From NCBI GenBank assembly GCA_947475475.1, contig CANJOG010000087.1, forward strand, positions 1-7,352: 7,352 nucleotides of DNA, in the 5' to 3' direction. Positions within the stretch are counted from its first letter, which is position 1, and every line of letters begins with the position of its first letter. This DNA comes from Acetobacteraceae bacterium (lineage in GTDB: Bacteria > Pseudomonadota > Alphaproteobacteria > Acetobacterales > Acetobacteraceae). Of the stretch, positions 1-6,867 are shown in pieces. The notes under the pieces are model-generated. The model searched no databases. It had not been told where the DNA came from and saw only the letters and a program-made list of their open reading frames with translations. Made by a program: the position numbers and the translations under genes.

Positions 1-1383
<1,383 letters not shown>

Positions 1384-1413
1384 GCTTGCCTCCTCTTCCG
1401 GGGGAAGGGGGGC
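1384..1413 (-). promoter_or_regulatory. thiC ribosome binding site within a candidate sequestering hairpin
   Basis: Read on the minus strand, a C-rich arm (six C at 1412-1407, then TT and five C) faces GGAAGAGGAGG, which ends just before the thiC start. CTTCC (1407-1403) pairs with GGAAG (1399-1395) across a CCC loop. With small A bulges the pairing continues into the AGGAGG Shine-Dalgarno sequence. This is what an expression platform acting on translation would look like downstream of the TPP aptamer. The sequence shows the complementarity; the regulatory role is inferred. Confidence 0.5.
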
Positions 1414-1437
1414 ATTGCGGGAATGATATCCCGAATT

Positions 1438-1533
1438 TCCCGTCCCTCCGCCGGCATCATCCGGATCAGGTTCAAAGGGTCTCCGCAGACGTGCGGACTC
1501 TCAGCCCCCGGATCGGATGGGGCTCCCCTCGGT
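1438..1533 (-). ncRNA. TPP riboswitch (THI element) in the thiC leader
   Basis: On the minus strand the conserved THI-box blocks appear in order: GGGGAGCCCC (1528-1519), the matching GGGGGCTGAGAG, then ACCCTTTGAACCTGATC, CGGATGATGCCGGCGGAGGGA. The P3 arm pairs GCCCC with GGGGC. Between CTGAGAG and ACCC sits a perfect six-pair hairpin, TCCGCA-CGTC-TGCGGA (1497-1482), which is the optional extra stem seen in many bacterial versions. P2 pairs the GGG of the first block with ACCC. P1 is short as drawn (CCG 1532-1530 with CGG 1442-1440), so the outer ends may be off by several bases. Its place directly upstream of thiC fits the family's best known target. It binds thiamine pyrophosphate and represses thiC. 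Confidence 0.95.
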
Positions 1534-1541
1534 CGGTGCTG

Positions 1542-1570
1542 ACACTCGGCCGATGCGGGGCCAAAGTCAA
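1542..1570 (-). promoter_or_regulatory. Possible thiC promoter upstream of the riboswitch
   Basis: On the minus strand TTGACT (1570-1565) is a good -35 box. Seventeen bases later comes GAGTGT (1547-1542), a poor -10 match. The location just ahead of the aptamer is where the promoter should be, but the -10 box is weak and this is tentative. Confidence 0.3.
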
Positions 1571-1670
1571 ACTTTTCCGGGAGGTGTTCCCCCAAGAGCG
1601 GCGGGCCGGGAATAAGCTCTCACGGAAAGGCTGGAATACAGGCCGTTAAGTACTTATCCTGATCGGACCC

Positions 1671-3074
1671 ATGACCTATTCGCTTCAAACACTTCCCGGA
1701 ACGCCGGTTCCGCAACAGAGCCAGATGGTGCTCGCGGCGATCATCGCCTCGCTGTTGCTGTTTGCCGCGGCGATCGTCCTGCCGATCGCCGACCTGGCCG
1801 GGCCGGTGCATCCGCATCTGCTGACGGCGCTGAATACCGGCCTCGGCACGGCCATGCTGGTCACGGCGGTGCTGCTCTATTCGCGCGCAAATCCCGCCGA
1901 TCCTGGGTTTGCCTGGATGGGGGCGGCGTTTCTCTTCAGCGCCTGCATGGTCTTCGCGATTGTGCCGGCGCTGCCGCCGCGCCCGGATTCCGTCCTCGCC
2001 GAGGAATGGAACAGCCCGCGCTGGCTCTGGATGTTCTGGCATATCGGCTTCGCGGGCATTATCGGCACCTATGCCGCCACGGGCGGTCGGACTCGTTTGA
2101 GGCTGAGCCCCATGGGGTCGATCATTGCGGTGCTCGGGGGCGCGCTGGTGCCGGTCCTGCTGGCAACATATTTTGTCGATCTGCTCCCAGGCCTGGAGCG
2201 CCGCGCCTGGGCAGCGCCACTCTGCCTTTTTGCCCTGCTGGCGAATGTGATCTCATTTGCCATGGTGGCACACCGCCTGCGGGCGCGCAGCCAGTGGCAT
2301 TTGTGGTTGGCACTGGCGATGGTCGCCTCCAGCCTGGACGTCGTGCTGACCATTGCCGGCGGGTCCGAACCCTTCACGGTGGGTTGGTATGCCGCGCGCG
2401 GCTTTGCCGCGGCCGGCTGCCTCGCCGTGCTGCAAGCCATGCTGGTGGATATTGGTGACCTGTTTCGCCGCGTGGCCGCGGCCAATGCGGCGCTCGATGC
2501 GCTGGTGCATGTCGATGCGCTGAGCGGCCTGTCCAACCGCCGGCATTTCGACGAGACGCTGGCCAATGAATGGCGCCGCGCCCGGCGCGAGGACACGCCG
2601 CTGTCGCTGGTGATGCTGGAACTCGACTTCCACGAGGCCTTTGCCGATCGCTACGGCCAGGATGACGCCGATCAACTGGTCCGCCAGATCGCCACCTTGT
2701 TGCGGGAGCGGGTGCGCCGGGCGGCCGATTCAGCCGCACGATATGCGCCAGGCCGCTTCGCCCTGCTGCTGCCGGTGACCGACCACCAGGGGGCGATGCG
2801 CAAGACCGAGCAAATCCGGATTGCCATTCGCGGTCTGAATATTCCGCATGCGCTCAATCCGCACGATATCGCCACGGTGAGCGCTGGAGTGGCCACGCTT
2901 TGGCCAGCTGGCGTGCAGTCCGGCGAGGATCTGCTCACCCATGCCGCCGAACGGGCGCTCTCCCGGGCCCAGCAATCGGGCCGCGACATGGCCGTCTCGG
3001 AGACCATGCCTGAGCCCGAGCGCGCGGACCGGCGCGCGGGCCAGTCCGTCCGGAGCGGCTTGAGCGTTTACTAA
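1671..3074 (+). CDS. Membrane protein with MASE4-like sensor and degenerate GGDEF domain
   Basis: This 467-residue protein has about eight hydrophobic segments in residues 19-260. The pattern, including the WLWMFWHIGFAG stretch at 118-129, resembles the MASE4 sensory domain of diguanylate cyclases. A short linker leads to a GGDEF-type domain (about 278-443), recognisable from DALSGLSNRRHFDE (282-295), RYG (327-329), TVSAGVATL (402-410) and AAERALSRAQQSGRD (425-439). The catalytic signature GGDEF/GGEEF is APGRF (359-363), the first metal aspartate is E317, the guanine-binding Asn is A325, and the usual AK near the end is AQ. It should therefore not make c-di-GMP. The inhibitory-site motif RxxD is kept as R350-A-A-D353, exactly five residues before the signature, so it may bind c-di-GMP as a receptor. 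The start is ATG at 1671 with only a weak ribosome binding site; M19 is an alternative. It is divergent from thiC and convergent with the HIT gene, probably a single-gene unit. The signal it senses is unknown. Confidence 0.9.
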   Translation: MTYSLQTLPGTPVPQQSQMVLAAIIASLLLFAAAIVLPIADLAGPVHPHLLTALNTGLGTAMLVTAVLLYSRANPADPGFAWMGAAFLFSACMVFAIVPALPPRPDSVLAEEWNSPRWLWMFWHIGFAGIIGTYAATGGRTRLRLSPMGSIIAVLGGALVPVLLATYFVDLLPGLERRAWAAPLCLFALLANVISFAMVAHRLRARSQWHLWLALAMVASSLDVVLTIAGGSEPFTVGWYAARGFAAAGCLAVLQAMLVDIGDLFRRVAAANAALDALVHVDALSGLSNRRHFDETLANEWRRARREDTPLSLVMLELDFHEAFADRYGQDDADQLVRQIATLLRERVRRAADSAARYAPGRFALLLPVTDHQGAMRKTEQIRIAIRGLNIPHALNPHDIATVSAGVATLWPAGVQSGEDLLTHAAERALSRAQQSGRDMAVSETMPEPERADRRAGQSVRSGLSVY

Positions 3075-3080
3075 CTCTCG

Positions 3081-3099
3081 TGCGCGGACGCCCCGCGCG
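3081..3099. terminator. Candidate shared terminator hairpin between convergent genes
   Basis: The 28 bases between the converging stop codons (3074 and 3103) hold GCGCGG-ACGCC-CCGCGC (3082-3098), a perfect six-pair GC stem with a five-base loop. A flanking T-G pair may extend it. It lies where a bidirectional terminator is expected, but no T-run follows on either strand, so intrinsic termination is uncertain. Confidence 0.35.
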
Positions 3100-3102
3100 G
3101 GA

Positions 3103-3498
3103 TCAGGGTGGGGGCTCCGTGCCGCCCACGATCAGCGCGCCGAGCTTCTTGCCCGCCAGGATATGCACATGCAGATGCGGCACTTCCTGGTGACTGTGCG
3201 GGCCCATATTGCTGATGATGCGATAGCCCGGCTCGTCCAGCCCCAATTGCCGGGCCACCTGGCCCACGGCGCGGAGGAAGCCGGCCTGTTCGGTCTCGCT
3301 CGCTTTGCTGCTGAAATCGGCGAAGGAGACGTAGCGCCCCTTCGGGATCACCAGCACATGCACCGGTGCCTGCGGGTTGATGTCGTGAAATGCGAGCGCG
3401 AAATCGTTCTCGAACACCTTCTTGCAGGGGATTTCCCCGCGCAGGATACGCGCGAAGATGTTGCTGTCGTCATAGGGGGCGAGCCCGTTCACCGGCAT
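3103..3498 (-). CDS. HIT-family (histidine triad) nucleotide-binding protein, HinT-like
   Basis: This is a complete 131-residue protein close to the usual size of the HINT branch. Family members hydrolyse nucleoside phosphoramidates and related adducts such as acyl-adenylates, using the middle or last histidine of the triad. The start SNIFARILRGEIPCKKVFE (12-30), the FHDINPQAPVHVLVIPK block (37-53) and the triad H108-L-H110-V-H112 are all typical. ATG at 3498 is preceded by GGGAG at nine bases. It is the last gene of the his run, 72 bases after hisE. A HIT gene next to hisE is a recurrent arrangement in alphaproteobacteria, but no role in histidine synthesis is established. The sequence supports the family firmly; the true substrate is unknown. 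Confidence 0.95.
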   Translation of the reverse strand: MPVNGLAPYDDSNIFARILRGEIPCKKVFENDFALAFHDINPQAPVHVLVIPKGRYVSFADFSSKASETEQAGFLRAVGQVARQLGLDEPGYRIISNMGPHSHQEVPHLHVHILAGKKLGALIVGGTEPPP

Positions 3499-3534
3499 TT
3501 TTAGTCACTCCCAACTGGATTTGCCCGCATCTCT

Positions 3535-3552
3535 GGCGCGGAATATCGCGCC
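3535..3552. other. Inverted repeat in the hisE-HIT gap
   Basis: GGCGCG (3535-3540) and CGCGCC (3547-3552) form a perfect six-pair stem with a six-base AT-rich loop in the 72-base gap between hisE and the HIT gene. In the his transcript it could act as a processing site, a partial terminator or an RNA end stabiliser. There is no T-run after it on the minus strand, so it is not a standard terminator. Confidence 0.3.
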
Positions 3553-3570
3553 TGACAACGGGGCGGATGG

Positions 3571-4119
3571 TCAGGGAATTTTCCGCGTCGTCGGTGCCGG
3601 CAGCTTGCGCGCGGCCTTCTCGGCAATCCCGCTGGTGCCCTCGCGCCGGCGCAATTCGGCCCAGACCGCTTCCGGCTCGATGCCTGCATCCACCCACATC
3701 ACCAGCAGATGGTAGAGCACATCAGCACTTTCGCCGACCAGCTTGACCTTGTCGCCGGCCACCGCCTCGATCAGACATTCGACCGCTTCCTCGCCGAATT
3801 TCTGAGCCACCTTCATGGTGCCACGGCTAAGCAGGCGCGCGGAGTGGCTGGTTTCCGGATCGGCATTCCGGCGCGACATCACGACGTTGTAGAGCCGGTC
3901 CAGCACATCGGCACCGCCAATGGGCGCGATCGGCGCGGGGGCGGCAAAGGCGGCCTTCTTCGGCTTGAGCAATTGCGCGGCCTTCAGCAGCTTCACGGCC
4001 TTCAGCACCTTGGCGCCAGTCAACAGCTTCGCCGGCTTGCCCTTTGTCAGCCCTGCTTTTGCTTTGGCCTTCAGCTTCGGCTTGGCGGTCTTCACCGCTT
4101 TCTTCGCTTCCTTTGCCAT
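3571..4119 (-). CDS. hisE: Phosphoribosyl-ATP pyrophosphatase HisE with long basic N-terminal extension
   Basis: HisE removes pyrophosphate from PR-ATP, the second step of histidine synthesis. The catalytic domain is residues about 71-171 of 182. It starts at DVLDRLYNVVMSRR and carries the all-alpha NTP-pyrophosphatase metal motif: KFGEEAVE (107-114, with E111 and E114), then GESADVLYHLLVMW (129-142, with E130 and D133). Usual HisE proteins are about 90-110 residues. The first 65 or so residues here are an unusual Lys/Ala/Leu-rich segment with a six-residue repeat (residues 30-53), ending in an Ala/Pro linker. I chose ATG at 4119 because GAGGA lies five bases before it. A TTG at 4131, overlapping the hisF stop, would add four residues and is less likely. 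The HisE identity is secure. The extension's function is unknown; it is in frame, starts after a good ribosome binding site, and shows no sign of frameshift. Confidence 0.95.
   Translation of the reverse strand: MAKEAKKAVKTAKPKLKAKAKAGLTKGKPAKLLTGAKVLKAVKLLKAAQLLKPKKAAFAAPAPIAPIGGADVLDRLYNVVMSRRNADPETSHSARLLSRGTMKVAQKFGEEAVECLIEAVAGDKVKLVGESADVLYHLLVMWVDAGIEPEAVWAELRRREGTSGIAEKAARKLPAPTTRKIP
3960..4031 (-). repeat. Imperfect 18-base tandem repeat coding a hexapeptide repeat in HisE
   Basis: Two adjacent 18-base units, 3978-3995 and 3996-4013, agree at 15 of 18 positions (both begin CGGCCTTCAGCA on the plus strand). More diverged units flank them. They encode the hexads AKLLTG, AKVLKA, VKLLKA and AQLLKP (HisE residues 30-53). 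This suggests the extension grew by local duplication. Confidence 0.6.
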
Positions 4120-4127
4120 GCTCGTCC

Positions 4128-4901
4128 TCAAGCGGCCATCGGCCGCGGCAGTCGCACCGGCAAGCCGGCATCATCGAGGGCTTGCTTGACCTGCGGAATG
4201 GTGAAAGTGCCAAAATGAAACACGCTGGCCGCCAGCAGCCCGGTCGCACCGGCCTGCGCGCCTTCGACGAAATGGTGCAGATCGCCCACCCCGCCCGAGG
4301 CGATTACCGGCACGCGTACCGCGCCACACACCGCGCGCAGCAGATCGAGATCGAAGCCCTTGCCCGTGCCATCACGGTCCATCGAGGTGAGCAGGATTTC
4401 CCCCGCTCCGCGCTCGGCCGCCTGGCGGCACCATGCCACCGCGTCGATGCCGGTGCCGCGGCGCCCGCCATGGGTGAAAACCTCCCATGTGCCGGTGCCC
4501 GATTGCCGCGCATCGACGGCGACGACCACGCACTGGCTGCCGAACTTCCGCGCGCCCTCGGAAATCAGCTCGGGCCGCTCAATCGCCGCCGAATTCATCG
4601 AACACTTATCCGCCCCCGCCAGCAGCAGCCGCCGCATAGCACTCACCGAACGAATACCACCACCCACCGTCAGAGGCAGGAACACCCGCGCCGCCGTGCG
4701 GCTGACCACGTCCAGGATGGTGTCGCGATTCTCATGGCTCGCCGTGATATCGAGAAAGGTCAGCTCATCGGCCCCGGCGGCGTCATAGACCTGCGCCTGC
4801 TCCACCGGATCGCCGGCATCGCGCAGCGAGACGAAATTCACGCCTTTGACGACGCGGCCGTCCTTCACGTCCAGGCAGGGAATGACGCGGAGCTTGAGCA
4901 T
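4128..4901 (-). CDS. hisF: Imidazole glycerol phosphate synthase subunit HisF
   Basis: HisF is the cyclase subunit that uses ammonia from HisH to turn PRFAR into imidazole glycerol phosphate and AICAR. It is a (beta/alpha)8 barrel of 257 residues, the normal length. Catalytic aspartates are D11 (in VIPCLDVKDGR) and D130 (in VVVAVDARQSG). Phosphate-binding loops are VGGGIR (79-84) and ASGGVGD (201-207), and LTSMDRDGTG (171-180) is typical. The ammonia-gate residues R5, E46, K99 and E168 are all present. The start is ATG at 4901, giving MLKLRVIPCLD. An upstream in-frame ATG at 4967 lies inside hisA and would add 22 residues that do not look like HisF. The hisA stop is one base upstream, implying translational coupling. 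hisE follows directly. Confidence 0.98.
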   Translation of the reverse strand: MLKLRVIPCLDVKDGRVVKGVNFVSLRDAGDPVEQAQVYDAAGADELTFLDITASHENRDTILDVVSRTAARVFLPLTVGGGIRSVSAMRRLLLAGADKCSMNSAAIERPELISEGARKFGSQCVVVAVDARQSGTGTWEVFTHGGRRGTGIDAVAWCRQAAERGAGEILLTSMDRDGTGKGFDLDLLRAVCGAVRVPVIASGGVGDLHHFVEGAQAGATGLLAASVFHFGTFTIPQVKQALDDAGLPVRLPRPMAA

Positions 4902-4902
4902 C

Positions 4903-5661
4903 TCAGGCCGCCAGCAGCTTGAGCGCTTCGGCCGGATCGACGCGGCCGTCATACAGCGCCCGGCCAACGATCACGCCCTCGATCACGCCGCCGCCCGTGC
5001 CGGTCTCATTGCCGTCGGCAGCCTCTTTCAGCGCCCGCAGATCGTCCAGACTGCCGACGCCACCCGAGGCGATCACCGGCGTGGTGAGTTGGAAGGCGAG
5101 GTCCAAAGTCTGTTCGATATTCAGCCCGCTTAGCATGCCATCACGCCCGATATCGGTGTAGATAATGGCCGCCACCCCGGCATCCTCGAAGCGCAGCGCC
5201 AGGTCGAGCGCGCGGAGTTCGCTGGTTTCGGCCCAGCCCTCGGTCGCCACATAGCCATCGCGCGCGTCGATGCCGACCGCGACCCGGCCCGGAAAGCGCC
5301 GGCAGGCTTCCTTGACCAGCGCCGGGTTTTTCACCGCCGCGCTGCCCAGGATGACGCGCCGCACGCCGGCCTCAAGCCAATGCTCGATGCCCGCCATATC
5401 GCGCAGACCGCCGCCAAGCTGCACCGGAACCTTCACCGACCGCAGGATCGAGGCCACCGCGCCACTATTCATTGACTGGCCAGCAAAGGCGCCATTCAGA
5501 TCGACAACATGCAGCCAGGAACATCCCGCCGCCTCCCAGGCCCGGCCCTGGCCGGCCGGATCATCTGAATACACCGTCGCCTGGTCCATCTCGCCGCGCT
5601 TGAGTCGAACGCAGGCGCCGTCCTTCAGGTCGATGGCGGGGTAGAGGGTCAGCGCCGTCAT
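4903..5661 (-). CDS. hisA: ProFAR isomerase HisA
   Basis: HisA is the 1-(5-phosphoribosyl)-5-[(5-phosphoribosylamino)methylideneamino]imidazole-4-carboxamide isomerase, an Amadori rearrangement that supplies PRFAR to HisHF. It is a (beta/alpha)8 barrel of 252 residues. D11 in LYPAIDLKDG and D132 in VGIDARDG match the acid/base pair, with TDIGRDGMLSG (169-179), LGGGLRD (82-88) and ASGGVGS (198-204) as further signatures. A Gly/Thr-rich loop, NETGTGGG (218-225), interrupts the region near the last phosphate-binding strand. ATG at 5661 gives MTALTLYPAID and has AAGGA seven bases before it. An ATG at 5682 would add seven residues and overlap the GNAT gene, and is less likely. It starts four bases after the GNAT stop and ends one base before hisF. 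Confidence 0.98.
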   Translation of the reverse strand: MTALTLYPAIDLKDGACVRLKRGEMDQATVYSDDPAGQGRAWEAAGCSWLHVVDLNGAFAGQSMNSGAVASILRSVKVPVQLGGGLRDMAGIEHWLEAGVRRVILGSAAVKNPALVKEACRRFPGRVAVGIDARDGYVATEGWAETSELRALDLALRFEDAGVAAIIYTDIGRDGMLSGLNIEQTLDLAFQLTTPVIASGGVGSLDDLRALKEAADGNETGTGGGVIEGVIVGRALYDGRVDPAEALKLLAA

Positions 5662-5665
5662 GTAC

Positions 5666-6229
5666 TCATCCTTCCCGCGCATCCTCGCGCAGCACCTTGT
5701 AGTAGAACCGCCCGCTGACGGTCTTGCCGTTCACGCGGGCATAGACGGGATGCGTGCCCCAGCAGACGAAGCCAAGCGATTCGTAGAGATGGATCGCCGC
5801 CGTCTGGGTATCCCGCACGTCCAGATTGAGCACCTTGAAGCCCAGCGCCCGCGCGCCATCCTCCACACGCTGCGTCAACATGCGGGCGACACCATGGCCG
5901 CGCGCATAAGGCGCGATGAAGGAATGGGTCAGCGTCGCGGCAAAGGCCTGCGCCTCGTTATTGCGCGGCGGGCGCAGCAATTGCGCCGAGCCGACGATCG
6001 TCCCGTCCATCCGTCCCACGAACAACTCGCGCTCCGGCACCAGCAACACGCCGCGGAAATAGCGTTCCAGTGCCGGCCGGCCCGGCGGATGCACCCAGCC
6101 GAATCCGCCGCCATCGATAATCGCGGCATCGGCGGCCTCGCACAGGGCTTCCAGATCTTCGTCGGTGACATCGCTGACCCGCTCAACGGTGATCACATTG
6201 GCGGGGGTGCCGGATTGGGTCTGGCTCAT
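5666..6229 (-). CDS. GNAT-family N-acetyltransferase embedded in the his operon
   Basis: This 187-residue protein has the GNAT fold signatures. The strand FVGRMDGTIVGSAQLL (70-85) is followed by the acetyl-CoA-binding loop R110-G-H-G-V-A115 in IAPYARGHGVARMLTQ (105-120), then LNLDVRDTQTAAIHLYESLG (135-154), the usual motif B, which ends in F155. The C-terminus, from VYARVNGKTVSGRFYYKVL, is a plausible substrate-side strand pair. Its ATG overlaps the hisH stop as ATGA, and hisA starts four bases after its stop, so it is co-translated with the histidine genes. Acceptor substrate cannot be read from the sequence: a protein, amino acid, amine or antibiotic are all possible for the family. No known histidine-pathway step needs an acetyltransferase, so its role is unknown. 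The family call is firm. Confidence 0.92.
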   Translation of the reverse strand: MSQTQSGTPANVITVERVSDVTDEDLEALCEAADAAIIDGGGFGWVHPPGRPALERYFRGVLLVPERELFVGRMDGTIVGSAQLLRPPRNNEAQAFAATLTHSFIAPYARGHGVARMLTQRVEDGARALGFKVLNLDVRDTQTAAIHLYESLGFVCWGTHPVYARVNGKTVSGRFYYKVLREDAREG

Positions 6230-6867
6230 GGCGCGGGCGTCCAGGTCAGGAAGTTGGCGAGGATACGCAGCCCGACTTCCTGGCTCTTTTCCACATGGAA
6301 TTGCGTGCCGGCACGATTGCCGCGCGCGACCATAGCAACGACGGGCCCGCCATACTCAGTGGTGGCAATTACCTCGTCGGCGGCGCCATCGGCCAGCGCA
6401 TAGGAATGCACGAAATAGGCATGATCGCCCGGCAGCAACCCGTCCAGCAGCGGATGCACTCCCAGAGTGAAATTCAGCTCGTTCCAGCCCATTTGCGGCA
6501 GGCGCAGCCCGGCGGCCTCCATCTCGGCGATCTCGCCATGAATCCAGCCGAAGCCCTTGGTGATCTCATGCTCCAGCCCGCGCTCCGCCATCAGCTGCAT
6601 GCCGACACAGATGCCGAGGAACGGCGTGCCGCGCCCGGTCGCATCCTCGATCGCCCGGTGCATGCCGGGCAGCGCATCCAGACCGCTGGCGCAATCGGCA
6701 AAGGCGCCCTGGCCGGGCAGCACGATCCGGTCCGCCGCGCGCACATGCTCGGGATCGGCGGTCACATCGATGCTGGCAGCCAGTCCCAGCCGCTCTGCGG
6801 CCAGCGCAAGCGCACGGGAAGCAGAGGCGAGATTGCCGCTGCCATAATCAACGACGGCGATCTTCAT
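6226..6867 (-). CDS. hisH: Imidazole glycerol phosphate synthase glutaminase subunit HisH
   Basis: HisH hydrolyses glutamine and passes ammonia through the HisF barrel. The protein has 213 residues, the usual length. The start MKIAVVDYGSGNLAS is typical, and the class I glutamine amidotransferase triad is complete: C87 in LGICVGMQL, H191 and E193 in GTQFHVEKSQ. The oxyanion-side loop is PGQGAF (51-56), and QMGWNELN (125-132) and YFVHSYAL (151-158) are further family blocks. The common FHPEKS motif reads FHVEKS, a mild change outside the triad. Start ATG at 6867 overlaps the upstream stop as ATGA and has GGAG five bases before it. Its partner hisF is separated from it by the GNAT gene and hisA. 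Confidence 0.98.
   Translation of the reverse strand: MKIAVVDYGSGNLASASRALALAAERLGLAASIDVTADPEHVRAADRIVLPGQGAFADCASGLDALPGMHRAIEDATGRGTPFLGICVGMQLMAERGLEHEITKGFGWIHGEIAEMEAAGLRLPQMGWNELNFTLGVHPLLDGLLPGDHAYFVHSYALADGAADEVIATTEYGGPVVAMVARGNRAGTQFHVEKSQEVGLRILANFLTWTPAP

Noticed and set aside
1418..1433. Small inverted repeat CGGGA / TCCCG after the riboswitch aptamer
   Set aside because: A five-pair stem with a six-base loop and no T-run is too weak to call as a terminator by itself. It may form part of the expression platform and is not listed separately.
1671..3074. The GGDEF-like gene as a pseudogene
   Set aside because: The frame is intact over 467 codons, the fold blocks are conserved, and RxxD is kept, which fits a non-catalytic functional protein better than decay.
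4044..4922. A 292-codon open frame on the plus strand opposite hisE and hisF
   Set aside because: It lies antisense to well-identified HisF and HisE and its product is low-complexity, rich in His, Arg and Ala. It is a shadow of codon bias.
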